Origin: an uncultured Methanobrevibacter sp.
GTDB lineage: Archaea; Methanobacteriota; Methanobacteria; Methanobacteriales; Methanobacteriaceae
Length of the DNA stretch: 64,000 nucleotides
Direction: 5' to 3'
Assembly (NCBI RefSeq): GCF_902770715.1
Contig: NZ_CACXTS010000008.1
Span: 1-64,000, forward strand
The translations under genes were made by a program, and so were the position numbers. Every line of letters begins with the position of its first letter. Positions within the stretch are counted from its first letter, which is position 1. This document shows positions 43,429-52,892 of this stretch, piece by piece. The notes beneath the pieces are model-generated. The model did not search any database and was not told the DNA's origin. It worked only from the letters and a program-made list of their open reading frames with translations.

Positions 43429-43529
43429 ATTTATTCCTTTCAATCCTAAATTATCAATATATCTGTAGAAGCATTCACAATAGCTATCAGAATTAAAAAA
43501 AAAACTTGTAGGTTTTGCCAATGAAAAAT

Positions 43530-43922
43530 TCATAGAATGTCTTTAATATCAAGCACTGGAGTGCCGTTTAACATGTCAACTCCATTAAACTTGATGACAT
43601 TCCCGTTAATCTCTTTTATTTTTATTGTGGAAACTCCAATTGGATTTGGCCTGTTCGGCGCATGAGTTGAAAACAATCCCTTAATTGGACCATTTCCCAT
43701 GAAGGGAACCCTTTGCTTGAATCCCTTTGATTTATGAAAATAAAACAATACCATATACTCTTCGCCGGCTTCCATGCTGGACATGCTTTCCAGATATTCC
43801 TCATTGATGATTATTTCCGCTTCCACATCCATGGATTCCCTAGTGGACTTTGGCATGTTGCCGACATCTTCAAAGGGGGACTTGATATAACCAATCGGTT
43901 TGAAAACTATTTCTTCATCCAT
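43530..43922 (-). CDS. trmO: tRNA m6t6A37 methyltransferase TrmO-like
   Basis: 130 residues. FKPIGYIKSPFEDVGNMPK, EYMVLFYFHKS and FSTHAPNRPNPIGVSTIKI match TrmO (YaeB/VirR family), a beta-barrel SAM-dependent methyltransferase acting on t6A37 of tRNA(Thr). The extra C-terminal domain of bacterial TrmO is absent, which is usual in archaea. Confidence 0.87.
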   Translation of the reverse strand: MDEEIVFKPIGYIKSPFEDVGNMPKSTRESMDVEAEIIINEEYLESMSSMEAGEEYMVLFYFHKSKGFKQRVPFMGNGPIKGLFSTHAPNRPNPIGVSTIKIKEINGNVIKFNGVDMLNGTPVLDIKDIL

Positions 43923-43964
43923 AAAACCACCAACATAAGATTTAAAAATGATTCTATTTTAATC

Positions 43965-44444
43965 TTAGCAACAATCATTGCATGCGGAATTGCGTAGCTC
44001 TAAAATTCCTTTCTTACTGACTATTCTGTCAATTCCTGAGTTCTTTATCATTCTGAAGCATATTGGACAAGGTTCCGCATCTTCTATTTCCACCCAATCG
44101 CCGTCAGCATACTTTTCTCCAGCCAAATAAATGGTTGAGCCCAGCATCTCATTTCTGCTTGCACTGATCATGGCATTCTGTTCGGCATGGACTGAAAAGC
44201 AGTCATTGTAGTTTCCGGAATTGGATGGGAGGTTCATTCTTTTACAGTTTCCCCTATCACAGCAGTTTTCTTCTCCTCTTGGATTTCCATTATAACCAGT
44301 GCTGACTATCTCATCGTTATTGACAATTACTGCCCCATATCGTCTTTTCAGACAAGTGCTTCTTTTTGATACTGCAAGAGCGATTGCAAGGTAATACTCG
44401 TTTTTACTCATACGGCTTTCGTTTATTGTTTTTTCATCTGCCAT
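43965..44444 (-). CDS. dCMP deaminase family protein
   Basis: 159 residues. Zinc site VHAEQNAM (His and catalytic Glu) and PCPICFRMI (two Cys), with TGYNGNPRGEENC between, as in deoxycytidylate deaminases. Converts dCMP to dUMP for thymidylate synthesis. Forty bases upstream of trmO; probably co-transcribed with it. Confidence 0.92.
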   Translation of the reverse strand: MADEKTINESRMSKNEYYLAIALAVSKRSTCLKRRYGAVIVNNDEIVSTGYNGNPRGEENCCDRGNCKRMNLPSNSGNYNDCFSVHAEQNAMISASRNEMLGSTIYLAGEKYADGDWVEIEDAEPCPICFRMIKNSGIDRIVSKKGILELRNSACNDCC

Positions 44445-44556
44445 TCTTTTATCTCCATCTCATTAAAAATAAATCAAAACATGTAATTTCATTTTGAAAA
44501 ATGTATAGTGGGGATTTGAAATCCCACCATCTTTATTTTCACCATAAACCGTTTAC

Positions 44557-45333
44557 TTATTGCATCATCATATAAACCGCAACTATACTTGGTATCGCTA
44601 TGATGATTGTATTTCGAATCATCCTGAAACGATGCCATTTCCATTCTTTTTCTGTCAATTCCTTTGTTTTCGGAATTTTCAAAACGCTCAAAATCATGCT
44701 GGATGACAGGAAAATGAAATACGCATTGAGGATAAAGAGATATCCTGCTCCAAGAAGCATGTCCCATCTTCCGTTTGCAATAGAAAATCCACAGGTACAT
44801 AGTGGCGGCATCAAAGCGGTTGCAATTGCAACACCCGGAATAACTGTGTTGACTTTGTCTTCTCTTGTTTGTCCTATGATTCCTGCAAGACCTCCGAAAA
44901 ATGCTATCAGAACATCAAAAAATGTTGGAGATGTCCTTGCAAGCAATTCCACAGTCGGCTCTTTAACCGGAGAGAGAAGGAAATAAATAGTAGCCGCAGT
45001 AACACTGATTGCAATTTGCATTCCAAAACCAATCATATGATTTTTAAGCAGAGGATAATCCGCTGACACATTTCCATATGCAGAAGCAAGAATACTTCCC
45101 ATTATAGGTGAAATCAGCATCGCACCGATAATCACTGCTGTTGAATTCATATTGAGGCCGACAGATGCAATTACCATTGCACATACCAGCACACACATAT
45201 TAGTTCCAGTGATTTTTCCGCCATCAAGGAGACGTGAGCGAATCTCCTCATTTGATGCCGAATCTTCTTTTAATGAAAACGCTTTTCTTATTTTTTCCTT
45301 TACTGTTTCGTTTTGATATGTCTCCACACTCAT
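44557..45333 (-). CDS. DUF389 (TIGR00341) family membrane protein
   Basis: 258 residues from ATG at 45333, behind GGGAAT; the frame extends to 45444 without support. The N-terminus (KEKIRKAFSLKEDSASNEEIRSRLLDGG) precedes the DUF389 core NSTAVIIGAMLISPIMGSILASAYG and GVAIATALMPPLCTCGFSIANG; five to six membrane helices. Function unknown. Confidence 0.88.
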   Translation of the reverse strand: MSVETYQNETVKEKIRKAFSLKEDSASNEEIRSRLLDGGKITGTNMCVLVCAMVIASVGLNMNSTAVIIGAMLISPIMGSILASAYGNVSADYPLLKNHMIGFGMQIAISVTAATIYFLLSPVKEPTVELLARTSPTFFDVLIAFFGGLAGIIGQTREDKVNTVIPGVAIATALMPPLCTCGFSIANGRWDMLLGAGYLFILNAYFIFLSSSMILSVLKIPKTKELTEKEWKWHRFRMIRNTIIIAIPSIVAVYMMMQ

Positions 45334-45695
45334 ATTCCCATTTCCCAATCTATCATAACACATAAGCTGATGAAAAAGGTCATATAATCCTAAACTTCTC
45401 ATACAACAGAATAATTCCATAATACGGCAAATTACATTTTTCACTGCTTATGGTTGAATAGTTCTATTGAAACATTCAGTCAATATTCATGACCATTATT
45501 CCTTACTAAATAATTGTTTTTAATATTAATTAAAATTATATGCTATGTTCTGGTGGCTACATTAATCAAATATTTCAAAAGTTGTTTTTCTACCGAAAAT
45601 GGAAATCAGGGATTAAATATTCATAACCAAATTCGAATTTTTTCAAAATCAATATTAATGGCTATGAAGAAACTATAACTAACGAGGTAGTTAAA
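45334..45695. other. Spacer between divergent DUF389 and DUF169 genes
   Basis: About 360 bases between two divergent start codons. A TATA-like TTAAATATT (about 45613-45621) could serve the DUF169 gene and GAGGTAG is its ribosome site. The DUF389 promoter is not clear. No RNA gene, repeat array or convincing hairpin is seen. Confidence 0.4.
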
Positions 45696-46496
45696 ATGCA
45701 AAGCAAAATATCACAAGGACTAGACATGAAATTTCCACCAATCGTATTGATAAAGAGCGATACTAAACCCGAAAATGCTACTGGACCTAAAGACGGCAAA
45801 GGTGGATGTGTAATGAGTTTTGTTGCACAAACAATAGCTAAAAGAAAAACAACATGCTTTGGCCGTGAAAATATCACATGCGGAGGAATAGCCTCAGGCT
45901 TTGGATGGGGAACCGGTTTTGCCGATGAAAGTGCGATAGACTTTCAGGCATCATTTCTGTCATTAGGTGTCGATTCGGCTCCTGACAAAGAGGAATACTT
46001 AAAGAGATTGGAGCATTTTGCCAAACCAACACGTGAAATGTTCATGCACGGTGAGAGAATCTACTGTGACTTTGAAACTGCAAAAACCAATATCAAGAAT
46101 AGACCAATCTACGATAGCGAAGACTATGTAATATTTAAGGGTATTGAAAACTTGGAAGATGGAGAAATACCTGAATCCGTAATTTTTACTGTCAATCCGA
46201 TTGAGCTGACAGCATTGATACAAATCAATTCATCATTCAGGACTAAAGATTCATATATCTTAACTCCACAGGCATCAGCTTGTCAGGCCATTGGTAATTT
46301 TGTATTCGAGCAAGACGAAAGCGATGATCCGAAACCTGTTTTGGGACCTATCGACTTTGCAGGCAGAAGCAAAATGAAACATTTCATTCCAAATGACTAT
46401 CTGACCTTGTCAATGCCTTGGAAACTGTTCTTAAAATTGGAAGAAGTAAGCGAAAACAGCGTCCTTCAGACAGATTTTCTAAAAAAATATGAATAA
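45696..46496 (+). CDS. DUF169 family protein
   Basis: 266 residues. Segments FPPIVLIKSDTKPENA, KGGCVMSFVAQTIAKRKTTCFGRENITCGGIASGFGWG and PQASACQAIGNFVFEQDE match DUF169, which is frequent in methanogens and clostridia. Conserved cysteines (about residues 34, 55, 61) may bind a metal or cluster. Function unknown. Single plus-strand gene with a hairpin terminator. Confidence 0.85.
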   Translation: MQSKISQGLDMKFPPIVLIKSDTKPENATGPKDGKGGCVMSFVAQTIAKRKTTCFGRENITCGGIASGFGWGTGFADESAIDFQASFLSLGVDSAPDKEEYLKRLEHFAKPTREMFMHGERIYCDFETAKTNIKNRPIYDSEDYVIFKGIENLEDGEIPESVIFTVNPIELTALIQINSSFRTKDSYILTPQASACQAIGNFVFEQDESDDPKPVLGPIDFAGRSKMKHFIPNDYLTLSMPWKLFLKLEEVSENSVLQTDFLKKYE

Positions 46497-46523
46497 ACTT
46501 ATCTTAGGTGAAAATATTCTTCT

Positions 46524-46558
46524 GTTGGAAGCAATTCCAACTGTTTTTTCTATTTTTA
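46524..46558 (+). terminator. Hairpin terminator of the DUF169 gene
   Basis: GTTGGAA (46524-46530) and TTCCAAC (46535-46541) form a perfect stem with a four-base loop, followed by six T and a second T run. Confidence 0.65.
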
Positions 46559-46559
46559 T

Positions 46560-47099
46560 TCACATCATCAATTTTACCCATTCTGCATGATGATTATCGT
46601 TTTTAAAGTATTTTTCAAAGATTTTCTGCCTATTTTTAATAATCTTTTCATACTTTTCAGGTTCTTCATCCCTGAATTTATCATGAATACCCAATAGCAT
46701 ACGATTAAGATAATCGTTCAGGTTTTCCTTCTCTTCATCGGTTAAAGAGTCGAAAATATCAATGTCATTATGCTCTTTGAATTTTAGGTTTCTGCCTTCA
46801 TCAGTCAGTTCAACAAGCAAAATTCTTTTGTCATTTTCTGACGGAACCTTTTTAATGAAGTTCTTTTGTTCTAATTTGTTCAGGGTTTCATTGAGGGAAC
46901 TGACACTGATATTAAGTATTTCAGATAGTTCCTTGGTAGATAGCTTGTCTTTTCGCTTTAAAAGAACAATCAATCTGCCCTGGCCCCTTGTAATGCTCTT
47001 CATTTCAGGATTTTGCTTCTTGTTCCTTTGATCCAGAATCCCATTTATCATGGCGAACTTGTAGAACAATAGCTGATTGTTGATTTCATCAGTTTTCAT
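46560..47099 (-). CDS. MarR family transcriptional regulator
   Basis: 179 residues. Winged helix GQGRLIVLLKRKDKLSTKELSEILNISVSSLNETLNKLEQKNFI (about 38-82) with the wing KKVPSENDKRILLVELTDEG. The C-terminal helices form the dimer interface. Its start overlaps the stop of the second ABC gene by 11 bases, so it is the last gene of the ABC-ABC-MarR operon and probably represses that operon at the palindrome 50719-50732. Confidence 0.9.
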   Translation of the reverse strand: MKTDEINNQLLFYKFAMINGILDQRNKKQNPEMKSITRGQGRLIVLLKRKDKLSTKELSEILNISVSSLNETLNKLEQKNFIKKVPSENDKRILLVELTDEGRNLKFKEHNDIDIFDSLTDEEKENLNDYLNRMLLGIHDKFRDEEPEKYEKIIKNRQKIFEKYFKNDNHHAEWVKLMM

Positions 47100-48882
47100 T
47101 TGCTATTCTCCCCTTTTGAGCATTCAGGGTATTGTAGTAATATCCTTTCTGTTTTAGCAATTCATCATGTGTTCCCTGCTCAATAATATGCCCGTCATCA
47201 ATTACCAGTATCTTATCAGCATCCCTGACTGTTGAAAGCCTGTGTGCTATGATGAAGCTTGTCCTGTTTTTCATCAATCTGTCCATAGCCCTTTGAATTA
47301 GCTTTTCAGTTCTTGTATCGACAGATGATGTCGCCTCATCCAGAATCAGTATCTGCTTGTTTGAAAGGATGGTTCTTGCAATTGTCAGAAGCTGCTTTTG
47401 GCCATGGGAAATATTGTCCGCATCCTCGTTCAGCATCAGTTCATATCCTTCAGCGCTCTGCATTATGAAATGGTGCGCATGGGCCTCTTTTGAAGCGGCT
47501 ATGACCTCCTCTTCAGTGGCATCCAGCTTTCCATAGCGGATATTGTTGAAGATTGTGTCGTTGAAAAGCCAGGTATCCTGAAGAACCATGCCTACAAGGG
47601 ACCTGATGCTGTGCTTGTCGTACCTGTTGATGTTTACACCATCGATCTTTATTTCACCGCCGCTCACATCATAAAATCTCATTAGCAGTTTTACGATAGT
47701 TGTCTTGCCAGCTCCGGTTTCACCCACAATAGCTATCTTTTCTCCTTTTTTGACTTTAAAAGACAAATCCTTTATGACCAATTCATCTTCAGTGTAGCCG
47801 AAACTGACATTTTCAAAGCTGATTTCATCATTAATTTCTGTGATTTTCTCTTCTGATGGGTTTTCTTCAACATCGATTTTTAGGAAGTCAAATATTCTCT
47901 CGCTTGCAGCCATTGCGGTTTGTATCATGTTCATGATTCTTGTAATCTGTTCGATTGGGGTTGTAAAGTTTTTGGAATACTGGATAAACGCCAAAATATC
48001 CCCAACACTTATTGCATTTTGAAGCACGAAAACTGCTCCAAGAACTGATATGATAACATATTGCAGATTGGAGATGAAATGCACGAAAGGGCCGGATATG
48101 CTTGAAAAGAACTTGGATTTCCATTCCTGTTCATACCAGTTTTCATTTTCCTCATCAAAGATAATCATGGATTCCTCTTCCTGGTTGAATGAACGGATGA
48201 TTTCATGGCCTGTGAAAGACTCTTCAATCTGTCCGTTGAGCCTACCTCTGTATTCCAATTGTTTGAGATAATAATCCTGTGAGAATTCAGTGACCTTAAT
48301 TATGATGAAAAAGGCAATCGGAACCAATATTATTGTAGCAATTGTCAGCCAGATATTAATGGAAAGCATCATTACCGTAACGCCGATTATAGTGATGACA
48401 CCTGTCAGCAATTGGTTGAATGTCTGAACGATACCTGACTGCAGGGAATCCACATCATTCGTAATTCTAGATAGGATATCCCCTCGGGTATTCGCATCCA
48501 GACCTCCCATTGACAGATGGGTAATCTTTTCAATCAGATTCTTTCTTAGATTATAGCTTATGTCAGTTGTAATGTCAAGCAGGAGATAGCTTTGAAGATA
48601 TGAGAAAACGGCGCTTATAACATATAGGATTACGACTGTGATTAAAAGATTGAGTATATATTCCATATTCATGTTTCCGGTTTTTATACCGTCAAATATT
48701 GCAGTTGTGGCAAAACCTATCAAAAGAGGGCTTATTACTGAAAATACTGTTGATATGATGCCACAAATAACTGTCAAAGATAACTTTAACTTATATCCCA
48801 CCAATAGACTGAATATGTTTTTTATGGATTGCCTGGTATTTGCCGGCTTTTCAGGAGGCAGCCTTCTCGGTCTTCTTGCCAT
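47089..48882 (-). CDS. ABC exporter half-transporter (second subunit)
   Basis: 597 residues: six-helix exporter domain, then an ATPase domain with Walker A GETGAGKTTIVKLL, signature ISHGQKQLL and Walker B ILILDEATSSVDTRT. Type IV multidrug exporter fold. It starts one base after the first subunit ends, so the two likely form a heterodimer pumping drugs or lipids from the cell. Confidence 0.93.
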   Translation of the reverse strand: MARRPRRLPPEKPANTRQSIKNIFSLLVGYKLKLSLTVICGIISTVFSVISPLLIGFATTAIFDGIKTGNMNMEYILNLLITVVILYVISAVFSYLQSYLLLDITTDISYNLRKNLIEKITHLSMGGLDANTRGDILSRITNDVDSLQSGIVQTFNQLLTGVITIIGVTVMMLSINIWLTIATIILVPIAFFIIIKVTEFSQDYYLKQLEYRGRLNGQIEESFTGHEIIRSFNQEEESMIIFDEENENWYEQEWKSKFFSSISGPFVHFISNLQYVIISVLGAVFVLQNAISVGDILAFIQYSKNFTTPIEQITRIMNMIQTAMAASERIFDFLKIDVEENPSEEKITEINDEISFENVSFGYTEDELVIKDLSFKVKKGEKIAIVGETGAGKTTIVKLLMRFYDVSGGEIKIDGVNINRYDKHSIRSLVGMVLQDTWLFNDTIFNNIRYGKLDATEEEVIAASKEAHAHHFIMQSAEGYELMLNEDADNISHGQKQLLTIARTILSNKQILILDEATSSVDTRTEKLIQRAMDRLMKNRTSFIIAHRLSTVRDADKILVIDDGHIIEQGTHDELLKQKGYYYNTLNAQKGRIANEN

Positions 48883-48883
48883 A

Positions 48884-50689
48884 TCATTTGCCTCCTGCAG
48901 TTTTCTTAATATGATCTGTATCTATGACGAATTTGGATGATTCTGCATCGTCATATAGCATCTCTTTGGACTGTTCCATCTGTGAGGAAACGATTTCCCT
49001 ATAGATGCTACAATTTTCATTAAGGTAGTCATGGCTGCCCTTGTCTATAATCTCGCCTTCATCCAGCACGATTATCTCATCGGCATCCATGATTGTTGAA
49101 ATCCTCTGTGAAACAATGAGCATTGATGAGTTTTCCTTTAAGTCTCTTATGTTTTCTTTCACTTTTGCTTCGGTATTCATATCCAATGCGGAAAAGCAGT
49201 CATCAAAGAGGTAAAAGTCACGTTCGGCTATCACTGACCTTGCCAGCTGAAGGCGCTGCTTCTGTCCTCCTGAGAAATTGGATGCACCCTGTGAAACTCC
49301 ATCGTCAAGGCTTTCTATAAAGTCAACTTCCGCCATGTCCAATGCCTTTTCAATCTCCTCATCGCTTGCATCGCCTTTTCCTATTAGCATGTTTGACCTT
49401 ATTGTCCCTTCAAAAAGAATCGCCTTTTGAGGAGCGTATGAGATTCTATCCCTAATGACGGATAGCTTATATTCCTTTATATTTATGCCATTGACAAGGA
49501 TTTCCCCATCGGTTACATCCTGAAGGCGAGGTATCAGATTCAGGATTGTAGACTTTCCACTTCCAGTTCCTCCGATTATTGCAGTGGTTTTTCCCTTTTC
49601 CAACTTGAAATTGATATCCTTCAATATTTCCTGTTCACTGCCGGGAAAACTATAGGTAACGTTCCTGAATTCGATTGTAGGGTCGCCATCAATCCTGTCA
49701 ATTGGCCCGTCGCTGATTGATATTTCCATGTTTATCACTTCAGCAACACGCCTTCCTGACACTAAAATTCTTGGAATCATTACAAGAAAACCACCCATCA
49801 TCAAAAAGGCCATAACAATTTGTGTAGCATATTGAATGAATGCTATGATTGTTCCTGTCAATATCTCTCCCCTGATTGCATCATATGCGCCAAAGTATAA
49901 AATGAGAACAATCATCAAGTTCAACAACAAAGTCATTGCAGGCAGTAAAGTCAATAGGACTCTGAAAACACTTAAGTTTACAGACCTGAATTCTTCATTG
50001 GTCTTTTCAAATCTCTTCTCTTCATAGTTTTGCCTTACGAATGCCTTAATAACCGGCATGCCTATCAATATTTCCCTTGAGGTTTGATTGATTTTGTCAG
50101 TCAGTTCCTGCATTACTTTAAAGTAAGGAACAGTCTTTATGAATATCAGGATGAACGGTATCATTACAGCAGCAAATGTCACTCCAATAATCCATAAAAG
50201 ATTAGTTCCAAGTTCCAATGCCTTGAGTATGCTTCCTATACCCAATATCGGCGAGAACAGTATTGTTGTGAAAAACAAACCTAAAAATATTTGTATTTGA
50301 TGCACATCGTTTGTATTACGTGTTATGAGAGATGCTCTTGATATCTTATTCAATTCAAAGTTTGAAAATTTCAGAATCTTGTCATAGCTGATCTTTCTTA
50401 AATCTCTACCGTATGCCGCCGATACTTTGCTTGAGAAGTATGAAAGGCCTATTGTAGCCAAAACCCCTACCAAAACCATTGCCATCATCATGGTTCCTAC
50501 ACTTATTATGTAGTTGAAATCTGTGTTTTTAATCCCTACATCCACAATATTTGCAGTGTATGCCGGCAGAGTCAGGTTACAGTAAACATCAATCAATAGG
50601 AATGCAATAATAAGAAAAAGCGAAATAATGTTCTTTTTTAATGGGCTAAGCATTTTTCCTATTGTCTTCAGTGTCTTGGTTAACTTCAT
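48884..50689 (-). CDS. ABC exporter half-transporter (first subunit)
   Basis: 601 residues from ATG at 50689 (AGGA six to ten bases before it); the frame extends to 50713. Six membrane helices and an ATPase domain: Walker A GGTGSGKSTILNLI, signature FSGGQKQRLQLARS, and Walker B FYLFDDCFSALDMNTE, where the residue after the second Asp is Cys rather than Glu, as in the degenerate site of heterodimeric exporters. First gene of the operon. Confidence 0.93.
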   Translation of the reverse strand: MKLTKTLKTIGKMLSPLKKNIISLFLIIAFLLIDVYCNLTLPAYTANIVDVGIKNTDFNYIISVGTMMMAMVLVGVLATIGLSYFSSKVSAAYGRDLRKISYDKILKFSNFELNKISRASLITRNTNDVHQIQIFLGLFFTTILFSPILGIGSILKALELGTNLLWIIGVTFAAVMIPFILIFIKTVPYFKVMQELTDKINQTSREILIGMPVIKAFVRQNYEEKRFEKTNEEFRSVNLSVFRVLLTLLPAMTLLLNLMIVLILYFGAYDAIRGEILTGTIIAFIQYATQIVMAFLMMGGFLVMIPRILVSGRRVAEVINMEISISDGPIDRIDGDPTIEFRNVTYSFPGSEQEILKDINFKLEKGKTTAIIGGTGSGKSTILNLIPRLQDVTDGEILVNGINIKEYKLSVIRDRISYAPQKAILFEGTIRSNMLIGKGDASDEEIEKALDMAEVDFIESLDDGVSQGASNFSGGQKQRLQLARSVIAERDFYLFDDCFSALDMNTEAKVKENIRDLKENSSMLIVSQRISTIMDADEIIVLDEGEIIDKGSHDYLNENCSIYREIVSSQMEQSKEMLYDDAESSKFVIDTDHIKKTAGGK

Positions 50690-50718
50690 GATATTTTCCT
50701 GCTTTATTTTCAATTTCT

Positions 50719-50750
50719 TAAAGGTACCTTTAGATTTTATAATATATAAT
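50719..50750 (-). promoter_or_regulatory. Promoter and palindromic operator of the ABC-MarR operon
   Basis: A TATA-like ATTATATATTATAAAA (about 50735-50750, minus strand) is followed by the perfect 14-base palindrome TAAAGGTACCTTTA (50719-50732), which covers the expected start of transcription. The position is right for repression by the MarR protein encoded in the same operon. Confidence 0.55.
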
Positions 50751-50779
50751 CATTATCACTAAATGTCAATCAAGAAATA

Positions 50780-50818
50780 TTTTAAAAAAAAAGATAAAGA
50801 AAGGACAAAAAGTCCTTT
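50780..50818 (-). terminator. Hairpin terminator of the alcohol dehydrogenase gene
   Basis: AAAGGAC (50800-50806) pairs with GTCCTTT (50812-50818), a perfect seven-base stem, followed on the minus strand by a run of nine T. Confidence 0.65.
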
Positions 50819-50823
50819 ATAAT

Positions 50824-51867
50824 TTATTCGTCAAATTCTTCGAAGGTAATGACAGCTCTACCCTCAACTCTTCCATTTCTCAAGTCATCAAGAGCTTCGA
50901 GGACTTTACTGAAGGGATACTTTTGAGCTTGAACTGTGATTTTTCCGGCTTTTGCCAAATCCATGATTTCGTAAAGGTCTGTAATTGTTCCACCTTGAGT
51001 TAGTCTTACCATAACACCAGGTTTAACAGTGGTCCAACTTACAGGGAGTGTTCCTCCACCAAGACCTAAAATGGAAATGAGACCTAATCCTTTAGTAATT
51101 TGTGCAGCAAGCTCTAAAGTGTTATCTCTACCTACAAAGTCAAATACTGCATCTACACCTTTACCATCAGTCAATTCCATGATTTTGTCATATGCATTGT
51201 CATCTAAAACAACTAATTCATCAGCACCGAAGTCAGTCATTTTAGCCATCTTATCAGCTGATCTGTTGACTACAATAACACGGGCAGATGTTGTTAAAGC
51301 CAAATATTGGCAGCAGTAGAATCCAAGTCCACCTACACCGATGACCACTGCAGTACCGTTGTTTGGAATGAATGGTTTTGCAGTCTGTACAGCACCATAT
51401 GGAGATAAACCTGCATCAGCCAATGCCACATATTCTGTAGGGTCAAGATCACCTAAAGGTGCAACTTCCCTTGCATCGGCAATCATATATTCTGCCATTC
51501 CCCCATCTTCCTTAAGACCACGTGCACTTGCAACTTCACAGAAGTTGTCACAGCCAGAAAGACAGTACTGACATTTACCGCATGCGTGTAATGTGTCTAC
51601 AATAACGTTTTGTCCAACCTCAACAGTGCCGACACCAGGCCCGAGTTTAGCAACAGTACCTGCATTTTCGTGACCGAAGGTGAATGGTCCTACAAACGGA
51701 ACTGTAATAAAACCTTCGTCAATAACTTCAAGGTCGGTTCTGCACATTCCTGCACCTTTCATTTTAATTAAGATTTCGCCAAATCCAGGTTCTGGAATAG
51801 GTACATCCTCCAATACTGGAGGTTTTCCCAATTCGTTAATTCTCCAAGCTTTCATTGTTTCAGCCAT
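50824..51867 (-). CDS. Zinc-dependent NAD(P)-dependent alcohol dehydrogenase
   Basis: 347 residues of the medium-chain dehydrogenase family. Catalytic zinc ligands in GMCRTDLE and GHENAGTV, structural zinc site CGKCQYCLSGCDNFC (about 94-108), and a Rossmann motif VIGVGGLGFYCCQ. Oxidises primary or secondary alcohols or reduces aldehydes. Methanogens can use such enzymes with F420/NADP exchange to draw electrons from alcohols; the cofactor is not certain. Upstream lies a damaged SDR gene. Confidence 0.92.
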   Translation of the reverse strand: MAETMKAWRINELGKPPVLEDVPIPEPGFGEILIKMKGAGMCRTDLEVIDEGFITVPFVGPFTFGHENAGTVAKLGPGVGTVEVGQNVIVDTLHACGKCQYCLSGCDNFCEVASARGLKEDGGMAEYMIADAREVAPLGDLDPTEYVALADAGLSPYGAVQTAKPFIPNNGTAVVIGVGGLGFYCCQYLALTTSARVIVVNRSADKMAKMTDFGADELVVLDDNAYDKIMELTDGKGVDAVFDFVGRDNTLELAAQITKGLGLISILGLGGGTLPVSWTTVKPGVMVRLTQGGTITDLYEIMDLAKAGKITVQAQKYPFSKVLEALDDLRNGRVEGRAVITFEEFDE

Positions 51868-51935
51868 TTTAATTCCTCTTTTTAATTTTATTCATTGAAT
51901 TAGAATTCAATTATCATTAATAAGGTCAAATAACC

Positions 51936-52675
51936 TTATTGTAATACGAATCCACCGTTAGGTGAGATAACTTGTCCAGTCAAGTAGTCTGCGGTTAAGA
52001 TATATTCTAAAGCACCGGCGATTTCTTCAACTTCACCAATGTGTCCAAGAGGGATTGTTGCAGCAAGTGCGTTCAATTCATCTTGGTTTACTCCGCGTAA
52101 CATGTCAGTCATAATCATACCTGGTGCAATTGAGTTTACTCTTACTTTTCTTGGAGCAAATTCTAATGCAAGTGCACGGCATAATCCGATTACCCCAGTT
52201 TTAGCAGCACAGTAGTCTGCTTGGTTAATAACACCAGTTAATCCACCTACAGATGCAGTACATACAATTGCGGTGTCACGGTCTACCATATAAGGAAGTG
52301 CTAAGTGGCACATGTGCATCATACTTACGAGGTTAGTGTTGATTACAGCTTCATACTGTTCAGGTTGCAAGTCAATGAAATTGGAGTTGTTTGTAATTCC
52401 TGCATTGTTGACTAATGCGTCAATTTCTTCACCAAATGCTTCAACAGTCGCTTCGACTAATTTTTTGCAGTCTTCAAATTTACTTACATCCGCTTGTACA
52501 GCAATAGCATCTACACCATATTCAGATTTTATTTCTTCAATTAAATCTTCTGTTAGCTGTTTAGATGAGTCACTTCTGTAGTTTATTGCTACATTGTATC
52601 CAAGTTCACCAAGTTTTAAAGCCATTGCTTACCTATTCCTCTTGATCCACCAGTAATAATTGCATTTTTTGCCAT
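51936..52675 (-). pseudogene. FabG-like short-chain dehydrogenase, frameshifted at its N-terminus
   Basis: The real start is ATG 52675 with site GGTGAAAAA; it encodes MAKNAIITGGSRGIGK, the NAD(P)-binding TGGSRGIG motif. One base is missing at about 52629-52630, and the frame then ends within four codons (TAA). The rest continues intact in another frame from 52625 (MALKLGELGYNV), with the catalytic Ser in ASVGGLTG and YCAAK (Tyr, Lys). Without the glycine loop the long ORF cannot bind cofactor, so the gene is either inactive or carries a sequencing error (expected AAAGCA). Confidence 0.8.
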
Positions 52676-52892
52676 TTTTTCACCTAAAATAATTTGGTAA
52701 TAATAAATATATTACTAACTATTTTTATTTTTTATGAAAATCATTCATAATTTACAGATGAATAAGAAAAATTATTTAATAAATTCAGTGATGGCAAAAA
52801 TTTGATGAATATTATTCAAAATACTAAAAAACAGTGAAATAAAATAAACAAATATGAGCATATAAGAAAAAAATTCTTATATGCAAAAAAAA

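Noticed and set aside
43429-43533. 35-residue N-terminal extension of the HEAT protein
   Set aside because: It overlaps the trmO stop, lacks repeat pattern, and a ribosome site lies before the inner ATG at 43428.
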